Shown piece by piece: positions 46,114-53,376 of a DNA stretch of 64,000 bases. The notes below the pieces were generated by a model that saw only the letters and a list, made by a program, of their open reading frames with translations, had not been told where the DNA came from and ran no database searches. Each line of letters opens with the position of its first letter. Within the stretch, counting starts at the first letter, position 1. The translations under genes were made by a program, and so were the position numbers. The stretch is from contig NJBN01000001.1 of the NCBI GenBank assembly GCA_005223185.1, positions 434,001-498,000 of the forward strand, read 5' to 3'. This DNA comes from a candidate division LCP-89 bacterium B3_LCP. Its GTDB lineage: Bacteria; Electryoneota; B3-LCP.

Positions 46114-46280
46114 GGTTTCAAATCCCCCTTGGTCCCCCTTTGGAAAAGGGGGAAACTGCGTAATTCCCTGCATACCCACTAACACCCCCCTTTCCCAAAG
46201 GGGGGAGTCCCAACTTGTTGGGACGGGGGGATTTCGGGACGGGGGGATTTCGGGACGGGGGGATTTGGGCGGGGGGATTA
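46114..46280. repeat. G/C-tract repeat, copy A, downstream flank of the DUF559 gene
   Basis: Begins GGTTTCAAATCCCCCTT, then CCCCCTTTGGAAAAGGGGG, AATTCCCTGCATACCCACTA, CCCCCCTTTCCCAAAGGGGGG, a GTCCCAACTTGTTGGGAC hairpin and three tandem CGGGACGGGGGGATTT units (46221-46266). It ends GGGGGGATTA; on the minus strand that last TAA is the stop codon of the DUF559 gene. Confidence 0.85.
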
Positions 46281-46625
46281 CAGATGATTCCAAATCACCT
46301 GCAGCACCCCCTCAATATTATTCATAACCTCCAGGTTGCTGAATCGCAACACTTGAAATCCTAATTCATTCAGATATGAATCTCGTTTACGGTCTTTGAT
46401 CTTACCCTGAGGGGTAAAATGTTGTTCACCATCTAATTCAATAATTATTTTCGCTTTAGGACAATAAAAATCAACAATGTAATTTCCAATTACTCTTTGA
46501 CGATAAAATTGGGTACGTTTTAGTTGTTTGCGTCGTATTCTGTTCCAGAGCCGTTTCTCTGCTTCAGTGGCATTATTTCTTAACTCTCTGGCAAGAAGTT
46601 TCAATTTGGGATTATAATAGATCAT
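46278..46625 (-). CDS. DUF559-domain endonuclease (Vsr-like fold)
   Basis: 115 residues, the usual length. The family signature is complete: ARELRNNATEAEKRLWNRIR, FYRQRVIGNYIVDFYCPKAK, IIIELDGEQHF and LGFQVLRFSNLEV. The Glu of AEKRLW, the Asp of IVDFYC and the E-x-D-G-E-Q-H block are the expected metal-binding residues of the restriction-endonuclease/Vsr-like fold. The biological role of DUF559 proteins is not established; DNA nicking or repair is assumed. The gene lies exactly between two direct G/C-tract repeats (46114-46280 and 46637-46790), and its stop codon is formed at the repeat edge. No ribosome site of note is seen. Confidence 0.88.
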   Translation of the reverse strand: MIYYNPKLKLLARELRNNATEAEKRLWNRIRRKQLKRTQFYRQRVIGNYIVDFYCPKAKIIIELDGEQHFTPQGKIKDRKRDSYLNELGFQVLRFSNLEVMNNIEGVLQVIWNHL

Positions 46626-46636
46626 GCTTCATTGTT

Positions 46637-46790
46637 GAGGTTTCAAATCCCCCTTGATCCCCCTTTTCCAAAGGGGGAAACTGCATCTTTCCCTGCATAC
46701 CCACTAATTCCCCCCTTTCCCAAAGGGGGGAGCCCCGACTTGTCGGGGCGGGGGGATTGGACGGGGGGATTTTAGACAGGGGGATTAAAA
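46637..46790. repeat. G/C-tract repeat, copy B, upstream flank of the DUF559 gene
   Basis: Same order and orientation as copy A: GGTTTCAAATCCCCCTT, CCCCCTTTTCCAAAGGGGG, CTTTCCCTGCATACCCACTA, CCCCCCTTTCCCAAAGGGGGG, a GCCCCGACTTGTCGGGGC hairpin (the hairpin stem differs from copy A but stays paired), then GGGGGGATT units. The copies are about 520 bp apart. Confidence 0.85.
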
Positions 46791-46873
46791 CAGCAACCTA
46801 ACCCACCCCAGAGGGGTGGGGCACCGGTGCGAGGGCACTCCTTCAGAGCTTCCACCTTCGGCGAAGGCTTTCG

Positions 46874-47776
46874 TCATTGAGTTGATGTTGGTACATCGGT
46901 TCTTTCGAGATCGTCCACATCTGCTTCAATTGTTCTTAACCGGTCATCACGCTGAATTCTCCACATAGCGATGACTAATTCTGAAATCAATATCGTCATG
47001 AACATCAATACATAAGCTACCAGACTCCAGTTATCAGATCCGCTCTTACTGGATATACATGCAAAAACAAATGCAGTAGATGAGAAAAAAAGGATTATTA
47101 CATGACGCAGCTTATGGGACCGCTTGAGAAAGTAATATTCTAGCTCATCTATGGCACTATTATACAGCAGAAGGCGTCGATCGTTTTGGTGTAATAGTAA
47201 TTCATCATATAGCTGCTGTCTACTCTTCTCTATGGCTGCTAGAATTTCCTTATTAAGATATTGGTTTGTTAGCAGGCTGACAACGCCATAAATGGAAAAG
47301 AATATAGAGTAGAAAAACACATCCCTTGAAGCGAAGAATAGGACACTCAGGAGGACACCCAGCGAAAGTATCATTGCGGTTTCTCGCAAATCGGATGGCG
47401 GCTTGTATCTCCTAGGATCAAGCCACCGCCATAAGATAATTAATTCATGCCTTGTTGCCCACACCCATAACCAAACAAGGACTCCTGTTAAGGCAAATAG
47501 TGCTACATAACATATAACTAGAATATCCGGCCAGGATTCCTTGATACGGTCGATCTCAGATAGCAACATTCCTGCTCCGAGCAGAGATGTGATAATACCT
47601 ATGCCCCAACGCCGCGCAACGATCAGCCCTTCACTCTTTTCCTTAAGATTTGGTTTGTAGTTCACGATGGTTCTCAGTTTATATTGATTTATATTCTTTC
47701 CTGTCAGGTTTTGATCGCCGAAGGCGGGTGTGACCTGATGGCTTTTATCATGCTGTAACGTCTGGTCGCGGTTCAA
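46874..47776 (-). CDS. Polytopic membrane protein of unknown function
   Basis: 300 residues. Six hydrophobic segments are visible at about 57-73, 84-107, 133-149, 152-170, 224-242 and 250-271, with a soluble, charged stretch at 171-220 (EKSRQQLYDELLLHQNDRRL) and an acidic C-terminal tail (RTIEADVDDLERTD). I recognise no family. It lies downstream of two HEPN-like genes on the same strand (50 and ~740 bases away) and next to the DUF559 repeat unit. A membrane partner beside small putative RNases is reminiscent of defence or stress modules, but that is speculation. Confidence 0.6.
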   Translation of the reverse strand: MNRDQTLQHDKSHQVTPAFGDQNLTGKNINQYKLRTIVNYKPNLKEKSEGLIVARRWGIGIITSLLGAGMLLSEIDRIKESWPDILVICYVALFALTGVLVWLWVWATRHELIILWRWLDPRRYKPPSDLRETAMILSLGVLLSVLFFASRDVFFYSIFFSIYGVVSLLTNQYLNKEILAAIEKSRQQLYDELLLHQNDRRLLLYNSAIDELEYYFLKRSHKLRHVIILFFSSTAFVFACISSKSGSDNWSLVAYVLMFMTILISELVIAMWRIQRDDRLRTIEADVDDLERTDVPTSTQ

Positions 47777-47826
47777 GCAATACAGAGCCTTGAACTTACG
47801 AATAAAAAAATGTAAATATCAGGATT

Positions 47827-48414
47827 TTACTCTTCTGCATTCTTTTTATTGGTACACCGCCCAGCGTAACATTCCCATCCCCTTTCATTCATCGCTCTTT
47901 GGTCACTAATTCTCCTCTCAATAAATTCATTTAAACGACTATGGACATACCAGCTATCTAAATAGATCTGTGCAAAACAATCTGGATCCTCGGATGGATC
48001 ACGCCCTTTGTATTTGATACTGCCGGTTTTTTTATGAGCAAATTCATTTCTGAGATTGTTTATGACTGGAATATATTCATCTAATTCGGTTGCAACAAAT
48101 GATTTAAAGCAAGGACGTAGAAGTTTATGCACTTGACTAAATGACATTCGTTTGACAATTCTATCTAGTTCCTTTAGGCAACTTTCATGAAGTTCGTCAT
48201 ACCCTTCCATCCATAAAATTAGATCGGAAAGGTGCTCATATAGAATTTCTTTCATCATTGATTCAATTGATGCGTGAATGTCAAGTACAATAGAACGAAC
48301 AATGTGATTCATATCTGTTCTATCAGAAGTCCAGGATTTCACTAATGCAAGTACTTCTTCTTTCGTTGAACAGCCTAATATGTTGATATATTTTCTATGA
48401 TCGGTCTTAGTCAT
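47827..48414 (-). CDS. HEPN-like protein (putative RNase fold)
   Basis: 195 residues, mostly alpha-helical. At residues 122-127 it has R-N-E-F-A-H within INNLRNEFAHKKTG, the Rx4-6H motif of the HEPN superfamily, preceded by helices (IVLDIHASIESMMKEILYEH) as in MAE_28990/DUF4145-type members. HEPN proteins are often metal-independent RNases in toxin-antitoxin or abortive-infection systems, while others are just dimer scaffolds. It has no clear antitoxin partner; the neighbours are another HEPN-like protein upstream and a membrane protein downstream. Confidence 0.6.
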   Translation of the reverse strand: MTKTDHRKYINILGCSTKEEVLALVKSWTSDRTDMNHIVRSIVLDIHASIESMMKEILYEHLSDLILWMEGYDELHESCLKELDRIVKRMSFSQVHKLLRPCFKSFVATELDEYIPVINNLRNEFAHKKTGSIKYKGRDPSEDPDCFAQIYLDSWYVHSRLNEFIERRISDQRAMNERGWECYAGRCTNKKNAEE

Positions 48415-48513
48415 AGTTTATTAGACTCCCTCCGATACAACATCCATTTCTTCGTCGAGTTTGTATGACATAGTTTTAGGTGCTTAACGAACGCTGGTAT
48501 AAAACGGGTACTT

Positions 48514-49257
48514 TTAAGGACTTGTGGTGCCCGTAGAGGTAACCGTTGTTGTTATACCGTTGGGATCGGTCGGATAAGGATAAGTTTGTGGATCATTACC
48601 AAGTATTTTTTCAATTTCTTCTTTGAAATGATTTCGTATATTCGCAGTGCTAGAGGGTGGATCACAATCCAATATGCTGAACATACTGTGTGACCGTGCG
48701 TGTAATGGTTTTCCTGAATGTAGTGTATCTAGTCTTTTGAGAGCTGCATCAATAGAATTCACAGCTATTAGTTTTGAGTACCAATTGCCTAGTTTAACAG
48801 CGTTGTCACTGTTTTCTCTAAAGTAGATTTCTATTGCAGCAGCAATCTCGGATACAAAGTCAGGCAGATTTAAAAAAACACGATGTCCAGCACCATTTAC
48901 TTGTTTTCTCAAATGCATAGGTGATTGATCGTGGTGTAAGATAAAACGAAGCTTTACTTGTTGTGTCGCATTCGACTGTCCATACGTATGAATCAATGAA
49001 TTTCGTATTCGCCATAGATCATCATCCAGACTACCATACTTTGCATTTAGTTTCTTCATATATTCAGAAATAAATTTCTTAAAATCATTTCCTGTGTTTC
49101 TGTCTTTTGTAGGGTCCAGCCCTAATCCCATATAGTCTATACAGCAAAATGAAAGAATATATGCGCCCATTAGAGATCTTCCTTCAATTGCCCTTATGAT
49201 ATCAGCCACTGCCGTATCAAAGAAATTAAATTTTAATATGTTATAATCATATGCCAT
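48514..49257 (-). CDS. HEPN-like protein, second member
   Basis: 247 residues. R85-N-S-L-I-H90 within LWRIRNSLIHTYGQ matches the Rx4H HEPN motif. It follows helical segments (FDTAVADIIRAIEGRSLMGA, ISEYMKKLNAKYG). The second half contains DFVSEIAAAIEIYFREN and a low-complexity threonine-rich tail (GITTTVTSTGTTSP). It is not a close copy of the 47827 protein, but both share the motif and strand and lie 99 bases apart. Function unknown; an RNA-cleaving or RNA-binding role is the family-based guess. Confidence 0.5.
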   Translation of the reverse strand: MAYDYNILKFNFFDTAVADIIRAIEGRSLMGAYILSFCCIDYMGLGLDPTKDRNTGNDFKKFISEYMKKLNAKYGSLDDDLWRIRNSLIHTYGQSNATQQVKLRFILHHDQSPMHLRKQVNGAGHRVFLNLPDFVSEIAAAIEIYFRENSDNAVKLGNWYSKLIAVNSIDAALKRLDTLHSGKPLHARSHSMFSILDCDPPSSTANIRNHFKEEIEKILGNDPQTYPYPTDPNGITTTVTSTGTTSP

Positions 49258-49387
49258 TGGAATTACTCCCTGATTTAATTTTGGTTTATGCCTGCTTTAC
49301 GTGATTCTCAATCACTATCCCTAAAATATACCCCAATTCATAACACAAGTCAAGAAGAATATTTACCAGATGTGTTTCATTCAATAA

Positions 49388-49413
49388 AAAAGGCACCCCA
49401 GCGGGGCGCCTTC
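49388..49413. terminator. GC-rich hairpin in the 49258-49851 spacer
   Basis: AGGCACCCC-AGC-GGGGCGCCTT stem-loop. It is preceded by AAAAAA and followed by CTGTCCTC, so on the minus strand it reads into T-residues and could terminate transcription from upstream on that strand. Confidence 0.5.
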
Positions 49414-49445
49414 TGTCCTCTGTTCTCAATTCCCCCACTTTACCC

Positions 49446-49474
49446 TTGCATTCCAGGCAATTTTGTTGTATATT
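49446..49474 (+). promoter_or_regulatory. Orphan promoter without an obvious gene
   Basis: TTGCAT (49446-49451), 17-bp spacer, TATATT (49469-49474), fully matching the cargo-gene promoter pattern, yet only a weak 64-codon frame lies downstream before the convergent dehydrogenase gene. A small RNA or a relic gene start are possible. Confidence 0.45.
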
Positions 49475-49520
49475 ATATATATACTCCAATTATCAAATTT
49501 CCATCCTCAATCCTCTCACC

Positions 49521-49555
49521 AACTGCTAACTGCTAACTGCTAACTGCTAACTGCC
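49521..49555. repeat. Five tandem heptamers
   Basis: AACTGCT repeated four times plus AACTGCC, 35 bases. The 7-bp unit suggests slipped-strand variation. It lies about 45 bases after the orphan promoter. Confidence 0.85.
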
Positions 49556-49786
49556 AAAAACCATCTTCTTGACAACGACACATCTGTCACAGGCGACAAA
49601 TATGACCGACAACCTAAGACGCATGAAAAACAATCACATAACCCCCAAAAACGACAGATATGGCGCAATTTCAGATTTTGTGCGTGGGAGTCAAAATTTC
49701 TGTCGCTTTTGTGCTGAAAGGCAAAGTCACCTTCGTCAAATCTGTCGCCAATCTGAAATGTAAAATAATCGGCTTCGCGCCCATAA

Positions 49787-49850
49787 AATAATCCCTCTGA
49801 CTCCAGGAGCCGGGGGATTATTCTGTCTTCTGTCTTCTTTATTCTTTTTC
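49787..49850. terminator. Bidirectional hairpin terminator below the dehydrogenase gene
   Basis: AATAATCCC (from about 49787) pairs with GGGATTATT (to about 49823) around a CTCC/GGAG inner stem. It is T-rich on the plus side (CTTTATTCTTTTT) and A/T-rich on the other. It serves the minus-strand dehydrogenase gene. Confidence 0.6.
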
Positions 49851-49851
49851 C

Positions 49852-51399
49852 CTAAAACTGCTCACACACCGCCTTACCCTGAGTGAAGAGCGCTAAATAA
49901 TCTCTGCCGCCAGCTTTGGAATCGGTGCCGGACATGTTGAAACCACCGAAGGGTTGAACGCCCACCAGAGCGCCCGTACACTTGCGGTTCAGGTAGAGGT
50001 TGCCTGCATGCAGTTCCCTGCGCCCGACTTCCAAATTGCCGCGGTTACCGCTGTATAAAGCGCCGGTCAATCCGAATTCAGTGCCGTTTGCGATGGCTAT
50101 GATATGCTCGAAATCCTTCGCTTTGATGAAAGCCAGAACCGGCCCGAAGATCTCCTCCTGAGCGATGCGCGCTTCCTCATCTACGTCCTTGATGATGGTT
50201 GGCTGAATGAAATACCCGCCGTCGGGACCCTTGCCTCCACCCAGAACCAGTTCGCCTTCCTTCTTACCGATTTCGATGTATTCCAAAATCTTGTTGTAGG
50301 CAGCTTCATCCACCACGCCGCCCATGAAGTTGTCCTGATCCTTCACTTCACCGATGGTGATGGGCTTAGCCTTTTCAACCACTTTCGCCACCACTTCATC
50401 ATAAACCGATTCGTGAACGATGGCACGGGAACAGGCGGAACACTTCTGCCCCTGAAATCCAAAAGCAGCAGCGACGATCCCCTGTGCCGCCGCATCCAGA
50501 TCGGCAGATTCATCGACCGCGATGAAGTCCTTACCGCCCATCTCCAGAACGGTGCGCTTGATCCAGATCTGACCTTCGGATTTCTTGGCAGCACGTTCAT
50601 GGATGCGCAAACCTACTTCCATAGAGCCGGTAAAGGCGATGAAACGGGTGCGGGGATGATCGACTATGGTATCACCGATTTTACTGCCGGGTCCGGGGAG
50701 GAAATTCAGCACGCCGTCAGGCAGACCGGCTTCCTTCATGATCAGATAAAACTGGTATCCGATCGCCGGAGCGGTTGACGCCGGTTTCAGGATTACGGTG
50801 TTGCCTGCAACTATGGCAGCCGAAGTCATCCCGCAGAGGATAGCTAAGGGGAAGTTCCAGGGAGGGATTACGGCGCCCACACCTAAAGGTATGTAATACA
50901 GTTCGTTCTCTTCGCCGGGGTAGGGGATAACCGGCTGAGGCTGACCGTAGCGCATCATCTCTCTGCCGTAGAATTCCAGAAAGTCGATAGCTTCGGCTAC
51001 GTCGGCGTCCGCTTCTAACCAGTTTTTGCCGACTTCATATATCATCCAGGCGGCTAATTCGCGGCGGCGGCGCTTCATTATGGCTGCGGCTTTGATCAAA
51101 TAGCGGGCGCGATCATCGGGAGCAACGCGGCTCCAGAGCTTGAAAGTCTCATCCGCAGTAGCTATGGCTTTTTCAGCTTGTTCCTTGCTTCCTTTGGAAC
51201 AGTTGGCTACGACTTCATCGTACTTGGAGCAGTTCAAAGATACGATCTTATCATCGGTGACGATCTCCTTTCCGCCGATGACTAAAGGTATGGTAATTCC
51301 TAACTGCTTCTGGACTTTATCCAGCGCAGCTATCATTTCCTGCCGGTTTTCGCTTTTGGAAAAATCGGTAAAGGGGGTTGGTACAAATTCGGGGAGCAT
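49852..51399 (-). CDS. rocA: 1-pyrroline-5-carboxylate (L-glutamate gamma-semialdehyde) dehydrogenase
   Basis: 515 residues, the length of the monofunctional RocA/PruA2 type. It oxidises L-glutamate semialdehyde to glutamate with NAD, the second step of proline and arginine breakdown. Aldehyde-dehydrogenase motifs: PPWNFPLAILCGMTSAAIVAGN with the oxyanion Asn, FTGSMEVG of the Rossmann fold, VLEMGGKDF with the general-base Glu, and FGFQGQKCSACSR with the catalytic Cys. The tail is GGFNMSGTDSKAGG and LALFTQGKAV. No proline dehydrogenase gene is adjacent here. A TTGAAT-17-TATATT promoter lies 37-70 bases upstream, with a palindrome over the -35. Confidence 0.93.
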   Translation of the reverse strand: MLPEFVPTPFTDFSKSENRQEMIAALDKVQKQLGITIPLVIGGKEIVTDDKIVSLNCSKYDEVVANCSKGSKEQAEKAIATADETFKLWSRVAPDDRARYLIKAAAIMKRRRRELAAWMIYEVGKNWLEADADVAEAIDFLEFYGREMMRYGQPQPVIPYPGEENELYYIPLGVGAVIPPWNFPLAILCGMTSAAIVAGNTVILKPASTAPAIGYQFYLIMKEAGLPDGVLNFLPGPGSKIGDTIVDHPRTRFIAFTGSMEVGLRIHERAAKKSEGQIWIKRTVLEMGGKDFIAVDESADLDAAAQGIVAAAFGFQGQKCSACSRAIVHESVYDEVVAKVVEKAKPITIGEVKDQDNFMGGVVDEAAYNKILEYIEIGKKEGELVLGGGKGPDGGYFIQPTIIKDVDEEARIAQEEIFGPVLAFIKAKDFEHIIAIANGTEFGLTGALYSGNRGNLEVGRRELHAGNLYLNRKCTGALVGVQPFGGFNMSGTDSKAGGRDYLALFTQGKAVCEQF

Positions 51400-51442
51400 T
51401 GTGCCTCCGTTAGGTTATTTTAGTTATATTTATAAGTCTGAA

Positions 51443-51471
51443 AATATAAGCAAAAACCCTTGAAAATTCAA
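51443..51471 (-). promoter_or_regulatory. rocA promoter with palindrome over the -35 box
   Basis: On the minus strand TTGAAT, 17 bp, TATATT. CCCTTGAA-TT-TTCAAGGG spans the -35. The sequence is repeated almost unchanged before the 51708 gene (52885-52913). Confidence 0.6.
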
Positions 51472-51707
51472 GGGATTTTAGGGAAAAAGAATGTAAAATG
51501 TAGAATGGTGAATTTTAAATTAGGAATTTGTAATGGGAGGGAGAATCAGGGACATCTCCAAAGGTGCAGGCAAGCCGCTGAGGGAGCTTACGCCCTGTCC
51601 CGAGCACACACGTTTTTGTTGTAAGCAATATGATTTTGGGATAGATTAAATATTTATTTCATCAATAAATCTTCTCAAATAGTCATATTTCTGATTACTA
51701 AGAATAT

Positions 51708-52811
51708 CTAGTTGGCGCTTACTCGCAATAGAATGTCTTCGCGAGCCTTCTTCAACCTACTAAGCATCGGGCCAATCTGACCACTCATTTGCCCCACAAA
51801 ATCATATAAATCTTGCTCGGAGTCCGGTATTTTATAACCTTTTGGACTACTTGCTATAATCACTCCTTTATCTCTAAGCTTTGCAATTACCTTTGAGCGC
51901 AAGTAATGAGTAGTTACTTTATTCGGGCTAACCTGATTTAGAATTCTCTTTAGCTGTTCAGTAAATATGTACCTTTTTGAATTTACATATCTAAAGTGGT
52001 AAAGTAAATATTTCAACGCTTCTAGCTGATCTGTTATAACTTCATCTTTAGTGTCCATATTTTCTTCAATAAAATTTGATGCTTTATAAAGTGCTAGCTC
52101 ACAGATAAGATTATCAAAATCGTTTCCTTTAGTAATCCATGACTTATTTGTAGAAGGGTGACTTATTGGTGGCCATGTGTCAATTAGCAAAGTCCGATTT
52201 AATAAAATATTCATAAAATCTTTTGAAACGGTTGTGGATTTTTTGGGATCAAAATGTCTTGCGAGTGTTCCAGATATAAAGTCAGCAAGTTGAACTATTG
52301 GTTGTTCATGACTCGCAACAAATCCGAATTCTGCTCGGATGAATAGATCAGGTACATGATTCTCGTTTACATATTTTTGAAAGCCTTCCATAAAAGATCT
52401 TCCCCCGTATTCATCGGATATTATAAACATTTCGGGGAAGGTACGATATAACTTTCTGTAAAGCAATCCATGCGTAAACTTAATAAATGGCTCTCTGTAA
52501 ATTAATCCACTGCTTTCCCATACCTCACGTTTATCAATTATAATAGAATAAAATTTAAAATCTAATCCAGCAATATCCTTTAATATCTTTCTCCTTCTTT
52601 CATCATTTGAACCAACATTCTTGGACTTCATCTCCCCAGTGCGAAAATGGATTTTTCGTATTTCATCTGCATCCCGTTCCAATTCTACTAAATGATCGTG
52701 TTCTACTATAATAGCAGTAATAATAAAGCATGTTGACACTCCTCCTTTTGAAACATCCAAGTTAGGGTCTCCATACGCGTCAACGAATGCATACTGAGGT
52801 TCTAAGTTCAT
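51708..52811 (-). CDS. DUF3800 (RNase H-like fold) protein with C-terminal winged-helix-like region
   Basis: 367 residues. DUF3800 features: the N-terminal strand YAFVDAYGDPNLD (D-x-x-G-D in place of the usual DESGD), FYSIIIDKREVW, MFIISDEYGG and VQLADFISGTLARHF near residue 175-200. The family is thought to have an RNase H/resolvase-like fold with acidic active-site residues and is often found in defence or mobile contexts; its activity is not established. Residues ~260-367 carry a second domain that looks like a winged helix (KYLLYHFRYVNSKRYIFTEQ, LRSKVIAKLRDKGVI). It lies between rocA and the higBA locus with its own promoter. AT content is higher than in the neighbouring core genes, which hints at acquisition. 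Confidence 0.75.
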   Translation of the reverse strand: MNLEPQYAFVDAYGDPNLDVSKGGVSTCFIITAIIVEHDHLVELERDADEIRKIHFRTGEMKSKNVGSNDERRRKILKDIAGLDFKFYSIIIDKREVWESSGLIYREPFIKFTHGLLYRKLYRTFPEMFIISDEYGGRSFMEGFQKYVNENHVPDLFIRAEFGFVASHEQPIVQLADFISGTLARHFDPKKSTTVSKDFMNILLNRTLLIDTWPPISHPSTNKSWITKGNDFDNLICELALYKASNFIEENMDTKDEVITDQLEALKYLLYHFRYVNSKRYIFTEQLKRILNQVSPNKVTTHYLRSKVIAKLRDKGVIIASSPKGYKIPDSEQDLYDFVGQMSGQIGPMLSRLKKAREDILLRVSAN

Positions 52812-52884
52812 TTCTTCTTTAAATCCTATTCTTTGTATGGCACAACAATTCGGATCATATTTTATATATCTCTAGACGTTTTAA

Positions 52885-52913
52885 AATATAAGCAAAAACC
52901 CCTGCAATTTCAA
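52885..52913 (-). promoter_or_regulatory. Promoter of the DUF3800 gene, twin of the rocA promoter
   Basis: Minus strand TTGAAA, 17 bp, TATATT. The flanking CCCCTTGAAATTGCAGGGG and TTTTTGCTTATATTTT match the rocA promoter with few differences. Confidence 0.6.
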
Positions 52914-52976
52914 GGGGTTTTGGGGGTAAAGCGTGTTTATAAAGATTATTATACAATCGATCTTTAGCATTTCATG

Positions 52977-53028
52977 TTCCCAAAAAGGGAAAATAGTTCT
53001 TGACTTCTATTTGGGAACTTCTTATCTT
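52977..53028 (+). promoter_or_regulatory. higBA promoter and likely operator
   Basis: TTGACT (53000-53005), 17 bp, TATCTT (53023-53028). GTTCCCAAA (52977-52985) and TTTGGGAAC (53010-53018) form an inverted pair flanking and overlapping the -35 region, with a further AAAGGGAA half-site between. This is a plausible binding site for the HigA helix-turn-helix. Confidence 0.55.
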
Positions 53029-53077
53029 ATATATAGTATATAAGGTAGAATATTTATGAATCCAGCTATAGCGCACA

Positions 53078-53362
53078 ATGGAAATAATTAATCTACAAGC
53101 GTTAGAAAGATATATCAAGAAGCACAGGACTGCGGAAGAAGTAATAAAGAACTGGGTGGTGTTTGTCGAAAATGCAGATTGGGATCGTCCTTACGATGTC
53201 AAACAGGATTACGATGCAAGATTTATTAGTTCTAAGCGTGTGATCTTCAAATTAGGTAACTCTTGGCGTATTGATACACGAATTGCTTATAACAGTAGAA
53301 AGATTTACGTTATCCGTATTGGAACTCACGAAGAGTACAATAAATGGAAATATAAAGATTAA
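53078..53362 (+). CDS. higB: HigB-family toxin (mRNA interferase)
   Basis: 94 residues, the usual size of the HigB_toxin family (RelE-like fold). Recognisable segments: ALERYIKKHRTAEEVIKNWV, ENADWDRPYDVKQDYDARFI, KRVIFKLGNSWRIDTRIAYN and the C-terminal VIRIGTHEEYNKW with the conserved His and Tyr. HigB toxins cut mRNA, often on the ribosome. As in other hig loci the toxin gene precedes the antitoxin, here by 14 bases. The gene is AT-rich compared with the housekeeping genes. Confidence 0.88.
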   Translation: MEIINLQALERYIKKHRTAEEVIKNWVVFVENADWDRPYDVKQDYDARFISSKRVIFKLGNSWRIDTRIAYNSRKIYVIRIGTHEEYNKWKYKD

Positions 53363-53376
53363 CTAGAGAGTCAGAT

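Noticed and set aside
49521-49555. Possible CRISPR-like tandem array
   Set aside because: The unit is only 7 bp with no spacers and no cas genes; a simple tandem repeat.
49569-49763. 64-codon plus-strand frame below the orphan promoter
   Set aside because: Composition is not protein-like and there is no ribosome-binding site; a non-coding transcript is at least as likely.
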